From the NCBI GenBank assembly GCA_963785035.1, contig CAWATG010000011.1, positions 186,001 through 250,000 of the forward strand: a stretch of 64,000 bases of DNA, read 5' to 3'. Each line of letters opens with the position of its first letter. Within the stretch, counting starts at the first letter, position 1. The notes beneath the pieces are model-generated. The model saw only the letters and a program-made list of their open reading frames with translations. It ran no database searches and was not told the origin of the DNA. This DNA is from CAWATG01 sp963785035 (lineage in GTDB: Bacteria > Actinomycetota > Acidimicrobiia > IMCC26256 > CAWATG01). This document shows, in pieces, positions 8,618 through 17,651 of this stretch. The position numbers and the translations under genes were made by a program.

Positions 8618-9706
8618 ATGGATCTTCCCGTGATGCCACCGGTGTCACCGATGTTGGCGAAGCCATCCAAGACGATGCCGACGGGGGACTACCTCTACGA
8701 GCCGAAATGGGATGGCTTCCGGTGCATCGTGTTTCGCGACGGCGATGAGGTCGTGCTCGGAAGCCGCAACGGCAAGGCGTTGGAGCGCTATTTCCCCGAG
8801 ATGCTCGAGCCGCTGCGTCGCTCCCTGCCAGACCGTGTGGTGCTCGATGGAGAACTGGTCATCATGACGGACCACGGCCTCGACTTCGATGTGTTGTCCG
8901 CGCGAATTCATCCGGCAGCCAGTCGGGTCGAAAAACTCGCGAATGAGACGCCGAGTTCGTTTGTTGCATTCGATCTGTTGGCCCTTGGCAACGTCGACTT
9001 CCGCGACATGCCGTGCGCGTCGCGCCGTGAACGGCTCGTGGAGGTCCTCGCCGGCGCCTCGACCGACGCAGCGGTTCCGGTGTACTGCACTCCCGCTACC
9101 CACGATCGTGCGGTCGGCGATGCGTGGTTTGAGCATTTCGAAGGCGCCGGCCTTGATGGGGTGATGGCGAAACCGCTCGATGGCCTCTACCTCGAAGGTC
9201 AGCGCACGATGTTGAAGGTCAAGCATCAGCGAACGTGTGATGCAGTGGTCGCCGGTTTTCGCTGGCACTCCGATGGTGAGGGAGTGGGTTCGTTGTTGCT
9301 CGGCCTCTTCGATGACAACGGCGCGCTGCACCACGTCGGAGTGGCATCGAGTTTCAGTGCTGCGACCCGGTTGCGCCTGCTCGCCGAGATCGCCGACGCG
9401 CGGCGCGACGCGCTCGTTGACCATCCATGGGCGGCTTGGGCGGAGTTCCGTACGGTCGCCACCGCCGATGACGCACCGCAGCGCCTGCCGGGCGCGTTGA
9501 GTCGATGGAATGCGAAGAAGGATCTTTCGTGGGAACCGTTGCGGATCGGTCTCGTCGCCGAGGTCAACTACGAACACTTGCAGGGCGACCGCTTTCGCCA
9601 TACCGCGCGATTCGCCCGGTGGCGTCCGGACCGGGAACCGGAGACGTGTACCTATGCCCAACTCGATGTTCCCGTGCCGTTCGAGCTCCTCGAAATCTTT
9701 GGTTAG
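8618..9706 (+). CDS. ligC: ATP-dependent DNA ligase, LigC type
   Basis: This DNA end-joining or nick-sealing ligase has 362 residues, with an adenylation domain plus an OB-fold domain and no extra polymerase or nuclease. The adenylated lysine is Lys30 in EPKWDGFR (motif I); other motifs include LDGELV (motif III) and GVMAKP and LKVKHQRTCD (motifs IV and V). LigC enzymes are backup ligases in actinobacteria, used with stand-alone LigD-type polymerases in repair. The next gene is exactly that partner, convergent and 13 bases away. Start ATG 8618 has a GAGGGG ribosome site. Confidence 0.9.
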   Translation: MDLPVMPPVSPMLAKPSKTMPTGDYLYEPKWDGFRCIVFRDGDEVVLGSRNGKALERYFPEMLEPLRRSLPDRVVLDGELVIMTDHGLDFDVLSARIHPAASRVEKLANETPSSFVAFDLLALGNVDFRDMPCASRRERLVEVLAGASTDAAVPVYCTPATHDRAVGDAWFEHFEGAGLDGVMAKPLDGLYLEGQRTMLKVKHQRTCDAVVAGFRWHSDGEGVGSLLLGLFDDNGALHHVGVASSFSAATRLRLLAEIADARRDALVDHPWAAWAEFRTVATADDAPQRLPGALSRWNAKKDLSWEPLRIGLVAEVNYEHLQGDRFRHTARFARWRPDREPETCTYAQLDVPVPFELLEIFG

Positions 9707-9719
9707 TCCGCGCCTCGGT

Positions 9720-10739
9720 TTAGGTGCCCGATGGGGGCGTCCGTGCCCGACTGGGTTGCACTCTCGTCGGTTCATCGGTCTGTTTCGGAAAATTCGGAGG
9801 CCAGGGTTCGTCGCCGAGCCCGTCGCGTTCGTCCCGGTCCGCGAGGGCCAGGAGTGAGGCCAGGGAATGGGCCGTGGCGTCGATCCCTGCACCAAGGTCG
9901 CCGAGTGCTGCGTAGCGTTGGGGCACCGTCGCGATCGTCAGATCCCCCGGTTCAACGTCGGTGACCTCGCTCCAGAGCAACGGGGCAGAGACTCGACCCT
10001 CAGGATTCGCCCGCACCGAATACACGGACGCGACGGTGCGGTCACGGGCGTTCTGGTTGAAGTCGAGGAAGACACGTTCGCCGCGCTGTTCTTTCCACCA
10101 CCGTGTGGTCGCGACCTCAGGAACGAGCCGTTCGACGGCACGAGCCAACGCGAGCGCGGCGCGTCGGACCTCGGTGAAGGTCCAGCTCGGCTCGATCCGT
10201 ACGTTGATGTGCAGCCCACGCGATCCCGAGGTCTTGGGCCAACCGATGAGGCCGTGTTCGGTCAAGACATCGTGAGTCACGAGCGCCACTTTGCGGACGT
10301 CGTCGAAGGGCACGCCGGGCTGGGGGTCCAGGTCGACGCGCAGTTCATCGGGCCGATCGACATCGCTGCGCCGGACCGCCCATGGGTTCAGATCAAGGCA
10401 TCCGAGGTTGACTGCCCAGATGACGTGGGCGATGTCGACGGGGCAGAGCTCGTCGGCGAACCGTCCGCTGGGGAAGGTGACCCGTACGGTCTGGAGCCAA
10501 TCGGGTCGTTTCTCGGGGACGCGTTTTTGGAAGAACGGTTCGCCGGTGGCGCCGTCTGGGTAGCGCTTGAGGACGGTCGGTCGTTCATAGACCCCGAGCA
10601 ACGCGCCTTCGGCAACGGCCAGGTAGTAGCGCGCGAGGTCGAGCTTGGTCTCGCCGCGAGCGGGAAAGAACACCTTGTCCGGGTTGGAAAGGCGTACCGG
10701 GCGGCCGTCGACCTCAAGTTCCAGTGCAGGGGTGGGCAC
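9720..10739 (-). CDS. LigD-type DNA repair polymerase/primase domain protein
   Basis: This is a stand-alone archaeo-eukaryotic primase family polymerase (LigD PolDom) of 339 residues. The first catalytic acidic pair is in ELRVDLDPQPG (DLDP), with the nucleotide-binding GWPKTSGSRGLHINVRI and a third acidic motif in RVFLDFNQN. Such enzymes fill gaps with ribonucleotides during non-homologous end joining. GTG 10739 (VPTPALELEVDG) is taken as the start because family homology begins there; the frame is open further upstream. It runs tail to tail with ligC. No Ku gene lies in the window. Confidence 0.88.
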   Translation of the reverse strand: MPTPALELEVDGRPVRLSNPDKVFFPARGETKLDLARYYLAVAEGALLGVYERPTVLKRYPDGATGEPFFQKRVPEKRPDWLQTVRVTFPSGRFADELCPVDIAHVIWAVNLGCLDLNPWAVRRSDVDRPDELRVDLDPQPGVPFDDVRKVALVTHDVLTEHGLIGWPKTSGSRGLHINVRIEPSWTFTEVRRAALALARAVERLVPEVATTRWWKEQRGERVFLDFNQNARDRTVASVYSVRANPEGRVSAPLLWSEVTDVEPGDLTIATVPQRYAALGDLGAGIDATAHSLASLLALADRDERDGLGDEPWPPNFPKQTDEPTRVQPSRARTPPSGT

Positions 10740-10829
10740 GGCACCACCGTAGCTACACGCAAAGAACCAAAAAGGCCGAGCGCTCGGCCGAGAATTCCGG
10801 CGAGACAGTCGGACGGAGGGTGAATCCGG

Positions 10830-10835
10830 TATAGT
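10830..10835 (+). promoter_or_regulatory. -10 box of the rimP-nusA-infB operon
   Basis: TATAGT lies about 95 bases before rimP and 42 bases before the leader hairpin. No clear -35 hexamer is seen. Confidence 0.4.
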
Positions 10836-10876
10836 CGCCAGGTTGTATCCGAGCGTGGGTCGAGGTGACTCCCGAG

Positions 10877-10907
10877 GCGTGGGCTCCGTTGCCCACGCTT
10901 TTTCTTT
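10877..10907 (+). terminator. Intrinsic terminator/attenuator in the rimP-nusA leader
   Basis: A perfect 8-bp stem (GCGTGGGC/GCCCACGC, loop tccgtt) is followed by tttttcttt. On the plus strand it faces the rimP operon and lies between the TATAGT box and rimP; read from the minus strand it has no U-tract, so it does not serve the LigD-type gene. A second copy of the left arm, GCGTGGGT at 10853-10860, could compete for the right arm. Confidence 0.65.
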
Positions 10908-10930
10908 CGATGGACGGAGGTGGGCAGGCG

Positions 10931-11570
10931 ATGACGACCGACAGGACGACAGACAGACTGGGCGATCTGCGTACCAGCCTGGTCCCAACCATCGCCACGC
11001 TCGGTGATGGGCTGACCCTCTACGACGTCGAGCTTGTCGGAACGGGTCGCGCTGCCACCTTGCCGCGTGCTGGTCGATCGCGAAGGGGGAGTCGACCTGG
11101 AGATGATCGCAGCGGTTTCACGAGCGGTGTCCGAGGCCCTCGATGCCGCGGAACTCGATACCGAGAATTTCCACCTGCCGCGATCGCTCGGCGGCTCCTA
11201 CACCCTTGAAGTCAGCAGCCCGGGCGTCGAACGACCACTGCGGCGCCCCGAACATTTCGTTGCTGCTGTCGGCCTGCTGATCGCCGCCAAGTACCGCGAC
11301 AGCGAAGGGACCGCCCAGCGCGTTCGCGGCGTTCTCAGAGAGGCGGACGAAGCCGGACTCGTCATTGTCGCTGCCGGTGACACAGGTTCTGCCGCCGACG
11401 AAGCATCTGACGTCTCGGCGCCGCTACGCCTTGCCTACGAACAAGTAACGCAGGCACATGTGGCGTTTGCCTGGGGCGGCGAATCGAAGAGGGCGAAGCA
11501 GTCGCAGCGACCGAAACAGCGCAAGGGCGCGCCTGAGCCGGCCAGTCGAGTTGGGGAGGCGGTTCGTTGA
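10931..11570 (+). CDS. rimP: Ribosome maturation factor RimP, frame broken by one indel
   Basis: RimP assists 30S subunit maturation. The first part (ATG 10931, MTTDRTTDRLGDLRTSL..LYDVELVGTGRAATL) and the second part (RVLVDREGGVDLEMIAAVSRAVSEALD.., SYTLEVSSPGVERPL) are in frames offset by +1. Removing one C in ttgccgcgtg (about 11062-11065) joins them into 212 residues of family length. The signature SSPGxxRPL is intact. It is the first gene of the rimP-nusA-ylxR-infB operon. The basic C-terminal tail (ESKRAKQSQRPKQRKG) is longer than in many homologues. Confidence 0.88.
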
Positions 11571-11667
11571 TGTCGTTCATCGCGCGAGGTCTTGTGGCGC
11601 GCTCGCGTCCGCCTGGCATCCCAGCAATTGGCGGCCCTGGTGTCGGGGCTCGCAGTGAGGGCACAAC

Positions 11668-13008
11668 ATGAATAGCGAGATGATGGAAGCGCTCGAAAAC
11701 ATCGAGCGCGAAAAGGGAATCTCCGTCGAGATCATGCTGGAGGCGTTGGCAAACGCCCTTGTGACTGCGTACAAGCGCCTACCGACCTCGGCGGAGGAGG
11801 CGCTCGTGGAGATCGACGTCGAGACGGGTGACATTCGTGTCATCGCGCAGGAGCTCGACGAAGACGGCAACGTCACGCGAGAGTGGGACGACACGCCGAG
11901 CGACTTCGGTCGAATTGCGGCGCAAACTGCGAAGCAAGTCATCATGCAGCGAATCCGCGAAGCCGAACGCGAGATGAAATACGAGGAGTACGCCGGTCGC
12001 GAGGGCGACATCGTCACCGGCATCATTCAGCAGACCGACCAGCGCTACACCTTGCTCGACCTTGGAAAGGTCGAGGCGCTGTTGCCGCAAGCAGAGCAGG
12101 TTCAGAACGAACGTTATGAACACGGCAGCCGTCTCAAGGCCTACATCGTCGAGGTCCGCAAGACCGCAAAGGGCCCGCAGATCGTGGTGTCGCGTACGCA
12201 TCCCGGTCTTGTGCGACGTCTTTTCGAGCTCGAAGTGCCCGAGATCGTCGATGGTGTCGTCGAGCTCAAGGCAATTGCCCGTGAGCCAGGGCATCGGACG
12301 AAGTTGGCCGTCGCCTCGAACGATTCGAATGTCGATCCCGTCGGCGCCTGTGTCGGGGCTCGTGGTGCGCGGGTTCGCATGGTCGTCAACGAACTGCGCG
12401 GCGAGAAAGTCGATATCGTTCCCTATTCGGATAATCCCGCAGATTTTGTTATGAAGGCGCTCGCTCCCGCGCGGATCCGAGAGGTTCGGATCCACGAAGA
12501 AACGGGCACCGCCGAAGTGATCGTGCCGGATTTCCAACTTTCGTTGGCGATCGGCAAAGAAGGCCAGAACGCGCGGTTGGCGGCGCGCCTGAGCGGGTGG
12601 CGCGTTGACATCAAAAGTGAGACGCAGCTGGCCGAAGAAGAGGCCGGCGGTGGTGTTCAATATGCAGAAGGCGAATGGATTGAGGACGCCTCCGGCGAGC
12701 TTGTCTGGCAACCGGCCGAAGGCGGAGAGGCGATCAGCGCCGCCGCCGCCGGCTATGCGGGCGCACGGCCTGACGGAACAGACGCCGGTGCTGAAAGCGA
12801 CGACACCGAGGGGGGCAGCGAAGCCATACTGGAGGCAGAGCTCGCTATCGGTGACGAAGTGGAGTTCCCGGTGACAGCGGCCCTCGGTGACGCCGGCGAA
12901 ACGGACGACACGACGATCGAGGAAGTCGAGCCGGCCGAGGAAGAAGCCATGTACGTGGTCGACGCGACGACCGTCGCGTCGGCGGATGCAGAAGGTGAGT
13001 CCAGCTAA
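11668..13008 (+). CDS. nusA: Transcription termination/antitermination factor NusA
   Basis: NusA binds RNA polymerase and controls pausing, termination and antitermination. It has 446 residues: an N-terminal polymerase-binding domain (MNSEMMEALENIEREKGIS, to about 125), an S1 domain (about 130-200, REGDIVTGIIQQ), two KH domains (about 220-350, with DPVGACVGARGARVRMVVNEL and LAIGKEGQNARLAARLSGW), and an acidic tail of about 90 residues rich in Glu, Asp and Ala. The acidic tail replaces the helix-hairpin-helix repeats of E. coli NusA. It starts at ATG 11668, 97 bases after rimP, and ends inside ylxR. Confidence 0.95.
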   Translation: MNSEMMEALENIEREKGISVEIMLEALANALVTAYKRLPTSAEEALVEIDVETGDIRVIAQELDEDGNVTREWDDTPSDFGRIAAQTAKQVIMQRIREAEREMKYEEYAGREGDIVTGIIQQTDQRYTLLDLGKVEALLPQAEQVQNERYEHGSRLKAYIVEVRKTAKGPQIVVSRTHPGLVRRLFELEVPEIVDGVVELKAIAREPGHRTKLAVASNDSNVDPVGACVGARGARVRMVVNELRGEKVDIVPYSDNPADFVMKALAPARIREVRIHEETGTAEVIVPDFQLSLAIGKEGQNARLAARLSGWRVDIKSETQLAEEEAGGGVQYAEGEWIEDASGELVWQPAEGGEAISAAAAGYAGARPDGTDAGAESDDTEGGSEAILEAELAIGDEVEFPVTAALGDAGETDDTTIEEVEPAEEEAMYVVDATTVASADAEGESS

Positions 13009-13270
13009 GCCGCTCCGGACCTGTGTCGGTTGTCGCCGGGTGACGAGCCCGTCGGAGCTGATACGGGTTGTCCGTAGGGCAGACGGCAGGCTTGTGATCG
13101 GTCGTGGCGAGCCTGGTCGTGGGGCATGGCTTTGTGCGGGCTCTGCGGACTGCTTGGAAGGAGCAATACGACGGCGGGCATTCGACCGTGCCCTTCGGGC
13201 AACGACGACGACCGATGAACACGACGGTCTGCGCGCGACACTGTTGGGGCAACCCGCGAGCAGCCGGTAA
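12995..13270 (+). CDS. ylxR: YlxR family RNA-binding protein
   Basis: This small basic protein has 91 residues (DUF448). It starts at GTG 12995, 14 bases inside the end of nusA, and reads MSPAKPLRTCVGCRRVTSPSELIRVV. The TCVGCR motif and the later GRGAWLCAGSADCL segment are diagnostic. YlxR proteins sit between nusA and infB in many Gram-positive genomes, bind RNA and have been linked to RNase P and to transcription regulation. It is translationally coupled to nusA. Confidence 0.9.
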   Translation: MSPAKPLRTCVGCRRVTSPSELIRVVRRADGRLVIGRGEPGRGAWLCAGSADCLEGAIRRRAFDRALRATTTTDEHDGLRATLLGQPASSR

Positions 13271-13315
13271 GGCACAGGACACGCGAAATTCGACGAGGCA
13301 AGACAAGGACACACG

Positions 13316-16199
13316 TTGGCGACGAAGAAGATCAGGGTTTATGAGCTCGCTCGAGAGCTTGGAGTCGACAACGCCGTTGTCATCGACCTCGCGGCCGAAC
13401 TCAAGATCGGTGTCAAGAGTCACTCCTCGAGCATTGAGGACCCGCAGGCAGACCGCGTACGTCGCCTCTGCGATTCCAAGGGACTGCGCGGCGAGCCGAT
13501 TGTCGACGAACCCAAGGAGAAGGCGACCAAGGCGCGTGCCGAGGCCCCCGTGGCCGTCGAGCCTGCCGTTGAGCCTGGGGTGACGAGCCGTCCCGGTCGT
13601 GAACTGATTGGTGGGGGCGTGCGCCCGCCAGATCGTCCGCCTGCGGCGCCTTCGCCTCCGCAGCCTGCGACACATCGCGTCGTCCGCTCGACTGGCGGCA
13701 TTCCTCCTGCGCCGCCGCGCCCTGCTGTGGTACCACCGGTCGCCCCGCGCCCAGCTCCTGCTGTGGCAGCGCCACCTTCAGGACCAGTGACCGCTCCCCG
13801 CGTTGCACGCATCTGCGGCCGCGCCCGAAGCGCCCGCATCCACCGCCCCTCGTATGGCGGCCACGCCGGTTGCCCCGCCTCCGGTTGCTTCGCCCGCTGC
13901 TTCGCCGCCTCCCGTCGCTTCGCCCGCTCCGCCGGCGCCTCCGGGCCCACCTGCTGTGTCCGGGGACTCGCGTCCGTTGAGCCCGTCCGGTCGACCGATT
14001 CCGCCGCCTCCCGGTGGCGGTCCCCGTCCGAAGCCGGCTCCCGGGCAACGCGGTCCTTCCCAGCGCGACGCCGGCGCTGCACGTGGGGCACCTGGCAGCG
14101 GAGGTCCCGGAGGACCCTCGCGTAGCGGCAGTCCAGGCGGCGCTCCGCGCTCAGGAGGCGGAGGCGCTCCAGGAGGATTCCGTGCAGGCGGAGGCCCGGG
14201 CGGTGGCGGAGGTCCTGGTGGTGGACCAGGGGGTCCTGGTGGCGGTCGCGGAGGTCCTGGTGGCGGTCCGGGGGCCCCGTTCGGCGGTGCCGGTCGAGGG
14301 CGTCCTGGCGCACCGCAGCAACGTCGGCGGAAGAAGCGCCGTCGCGGTCCGTATGAAGATCTCGGGCCCGCCCAGGCAACCAACTTCACGCCAGACGACG
14401 TCGCAATTCCTGAAGGTGAGATCGTCGTCCCGCGCGGCATCACGATTCAGGAGTTGGCGCCCAAGTTCAATCGCACGACAGCGGACCTCGTCCGGCTGTT
14501 GTTCGATGCCGGCGAGATGGTCACGGGTACGCAGTCGCTCGCCGATGAAATGATCGAGTTGCTGGCCGAGTCCCTTGGTGCGGACGTTCTCTTGGTCGAA
14601 CCCGGCGCTGAACTCGAGCTTGAGCTCCAGGCGATGTTCGGCGAGGAAGACGATGAGGTCGACGATGGCCAGCGCGAGCCTCGTGCGCCCGTCGTCACCG
14701 TGATGGGTCACGTCGACCACGGCAAGACCACGCTGTTGGATCGGATCCGCAACGCCAACGTTGTCTCTGGTGAGGCAGGTGGCATTACCCAGCACATCGG
14801 CGCCTACCAGGCAATGCGCGGCGAGCATCCCGTGACGTTCATCGATACGCCTGGTCACGCGGCCTTCACTGCGATGCGTTCTCGTGGCGCTCGCGCGACC
14901 GATATCGCGGTGCTCGTGGTCGCGGCCGACGACGGTGTGATGCCTCAGACGATCGAGGCAATTCAGCACGCAAAGGCTGCTGAGGTTCCGATCATCGTCG
15001 CGATCACCAAATGCGACCGCGAGGATTCGGACCCGACGCGGGTTCGTCAGCAACTCGTCGAACATGAACTCGTCCCAGAGGAATGGGGCGGTGACACCAT
15101 CGTCAATGAGGTCTCGGCCGTCACGGGCGCCGGCATGGACACCTTGCTTGACTCGATCCTCCTGGTTGCCGAGATCGAAGACCTACGGGCAAACCCGAAG
15201 GTGGCGGCGCGCGCTTTCGTACTCGAGGCGAAGCTCGATGTCGGCCGAGGACCAGTCGTGACAGCCCTGGTGGAAACGGGCACGCTGCGCGTGGGAGACC
15301 CCGTTGTTGCCGGCGGTGGCTGGGGCCGCGTTCGCGCGATGTTCGATCACCTCGGGAACGCGATCGCCGAGGCTGGGCCGTCGGTGCCGGTAACAGTTCT
15401 CGGACTTGACGACGTGCCACTCGCAGGCGATGAGTTGCGCGTCGCCCCGAACGACAAGACCGCCCGCATCGTGGCGGAGTCACGCACGCGGCGTCGCCAT
15501 ACGGCGAACCTCAAGCACCCAATGGCACTTGCCGGCGGCGCCCGCCTCGAGGACATCTTCGCGATGGTCCAGCGCGGCGAGGTTGCCACCCTCAATCTCG
15601 TCCTGAAGGCAGACATGCAGGGCTCGCTCGAGGCGGTCACCGAGGCCCTTCGCAAGCTGGACCAGGAACACGACGAGGTCCGTCTGAGTTTTGTGCTGCG
15701 CGGTGTCGGCGGTATTTCCGAGTCCGATATCGACCTGGCGTCGGTATCGAACGCAACGATTATCGGGTTCAACGTGCGTCCGGACCGCAAGGCACGCGAG
15801 CGCAGCGAACGCCTCGAGGTGGAGCTGCGCCTCTACGAGGTCATCTACCAGGTGCTCGAAGACGTGAACTCCGCCCTGCTCGGGATGCTCAAGCCCACAT
15901 TCGAGGAGGTCGTGACCGGCGAAGCCGAGGTCCGCGAAATCTTCTCGGTCCCTCGCATCGGCAAGATTGCCGGCTGTTTCGTCACCTCGGGCGTCATTAC
16001 CCGCGGTTCGAAGGTCCGATTTCTGCGCGAGGGCACGGTCATCTGGAACGGTTCGATTGCTTCGCTCAAGCGCTTCAAAGACGACGCCCGCGAAGTACGC
16101 GACGGATTCGAGTGTGGCATCGGGCTCGAGAACTATCAGGACCTCAAGCCCGGCGACGTCATCGAAACCTATGACGTTCGGGAAGTCGTTCGAACCTAG
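13316..16199 (+). CDS. infB: Translation initiation factor IF-2, frame broken by one indel
   Basis: IF-2 is the GTPase that places initiator tRNA on the ribosome. It starts at TTG 13316 (MATKKIRVYELARELG, IF2_N). A long Ala/Pro then Gly-rich linker follows, with a second IF2_N (VPRGITIQELAPKFNRTTADLVRLL), the G domain (GHVDHGKTT, DTPGHAAF) and domains II-IV. The first 160 residues are in a different frame. An extra C in the CCCC run at 13796-13799 explains it, and deletion gives a continuous 960-residue protein. The usual NKxD base-specificity motif reads TKCD here (VAITKCDRED, about residue 563). The Gly-Pro tandem repeats at 14150-14300 are typical of actinobacterial IF-2. Confidence 0.93.
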
Positions 16200-16232
16200 G
16201 TACCGTGATCGCGACCCATTGGAGGTCGACGT

Positions 16233-16649
16233 ATGAGGACTCGAAGGCCAGCCCGAAGGTATCCGCGGACAGCACGGGTCAATGAGGTCGTCCTCGAAGT
16301 GCTTGCCGAGGAGCTGAAGAACCTGTCGGATCCGCGCCTCGGGTTCGTCACGTTGACCGGCGTCCACGTCAGCCCTGATTTGCGACACGCGACGGTGTAC
16401 TTCTCCGAGATCGGCCCCTCCAAGGAGGGGTTTGTCGTGAGCGAGGCCCAGGCAACCGCGACGGGCGACGCCCTGCGATCCGCTTCACGGCACCTCCGCA
16501 CGGTCTTGGGCAGCCAGGTGAGGTTGAAGTACCTTCCGGTGTTGACGTTTCTCGAGGATCCGGCGATCGCCCAGGGCGAACTGGTCGACAGGATCCTTCG
16601 GGACCTTCAGGACACCGAAGCCGAAAGCCTGGAGGCGCCCGGTGAGTGA
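16233..16649 (+). CDS. rbfA: Ribosome-binding factor A
   Basis: This KH-like protein of 138 residues binds the 30S subunit during late 16S rRNA maturation and cold adaptation. The core reads RVNEVVLEVLAEELKNLSDPRLGFVTLTGVHVSPDLRHATVYFS, as in the family. It starts at ATG 16233 after a GGAGGT ribosome site, 33 bases from infB. Its end overlaps the start of the next gene by 8 bases. Confidence 0.94.
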   Translation: MRTRRPARRYPRTARVNEVVLEVLAEELKNLSDPRLGFVTLTGVHVSPDLRHATVYFSEIGPSKEGFVVSEAQATATGDALRSASRHLRTVLGSQVRLKYLPVLTFLEDPAIAQGELVDRILRDLQDTEAESLEAPGE

Positions 16650-17643
16650 CGGGGCAGGCAGCGTTTCGACTGCGACGGTGCTCCTTGGCGACGCCATGGC
16701 TTGCGCGGTGGAGACGATCCGGGGTGCGTCGAGCATCGTGTTGGCATGTCACGTCAATCCCGATGGTGACGCGCTCGGTTCGATGCTGGCCATGCTCCAC
16801 GTCATGCGCGCCGAAGGAATTCCGGTGGTGGCCTCCTTCCCGCCGCCCTTCACGGTCGCGCCGCATTACCGCCTACTACCAGGCCTCGAACTCCTGACAC
16901 ACCCGAGCGAGGTTTCCCGCGAGCCTGACGTGATGATCACCTTCGACTGCGGTTCCATCGATCGCCTTGGTGACCTCGGGCCCGTTGCGAAGTCCGCACG
17001 CTCGCTCATCGTCATCGACCATCACATCTCGAACGACTGTTACGGCACGATCAACGTCATCGATGCCGATGCAGCCGCCAGTGGCGTGGTGACGCGTCGG
17101 CTCGTGAGCGCGCTTGGCCTCAGTCTCAACGAGCCGGCTGCTGTGTGTCTCTACGCAACGCTCGTGTGTGACACCGGCAGGTTCCAATATGACGCAACGA
17201 CTTCGGCGGTCTTCGACCTTGCATCCGAGTTACTCCATTTCGATGTGCCCGTCGCGCCGTTGAACCGGGCGCTTTTCGAGGAGCACCGGTTCGCGTACCT
17301 CCGCCTCGCCGGCGAGGCGCTCGCCGCTGCCGTGTTGGTTCCCGAGGAACATTTCATCTACGCCGTCGTCACCCAAGAGATGCTGGCTCGTCACGACGTG
17401 GGGATCGACGAGGCCGAGGGTCTCATCGATCTGGTGCGGCGGGCGTCGGAGGCCGAGGTGTCGTGCGTGCTGAAGGAAGACCTTGACGGCACGGTGCGGG
17501 TCAGCCTTCGGTCGCTGGGGGCCGTCGATGTCTGTCAGGTCGCGACGATGCAGGGAGGCGGAGGTCACCGATTCGCGGCCGGCTTTACCTCGGCCGCAGG
17601 CATGGATTCGGTGATTTCCCAGATCCGCGCCGCGATCGCCTAG
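16642..17643 (+). CDS. nrnA: DHH-family oligoribonuclease / pAp phosphatase NrnA
   Basis: This phosphoesterase degrades nano-RNAs, and in the same family 3'-phosphoadenosine 5'-phosphate. It has 333 residues. The DHH domain has HVNPDGDALGS, the metal-binding Asp in ITFDCGS and the name motif in IVIDHHISND. The DHHA1 domain ends with the substrate-binding GGGGHRFAAGF. It starts at GTG 16642 inside rbfA, so translation is probably coupled. In actinobacteria NrnA-like enzymes replace Orn in part, and pGpG from the c-di-GMP enzymes later in this window is a possible substrate. Confidence 0.92.
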   Translation: MSDGAGSVSTATVLLGDAMACAVETIRGASSIVLACHVNPDGDALGSMLAMLHVMRAEGIPVVASFPPPFTVAPHYRLLPGLELLTHPSEVSREPDVMITFDCGSIDRLGDLGPVAKSARSLIVIDHHISNDCYGTINVIDADAAASGVVTRRLVSALGLSLNEPAAVCLYATLVCDTGRFQYDATTSAVFDLASELLHFDVPVAPLNRALFEEHRFAYLRLAGEALAAAVLVPEEHFIYAVVTQEMLARHDVGIDEAEGLIDLVRRASEAEVSCVLKEDLDGTVRVSLRSLGAVDVCQVATMQGGGGHRFAAGFTSAAGMDSVISQIRAAIA

Positions 17644-17651
17644 ATACTTGC

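Noticed and set aside
11779..13314. Minus-strand open frame of 511 codons
   Set aside because: It is antisense to nusA and ylxR, which are certain genes.
13803..16199. infB starting at TTG 13803
   Set aside because: The conserved IF2_N start MATKKIRVYELARELG is at 13316 in the adjacent frame, so 13803 is an artefact of the indel at 13796-13799.
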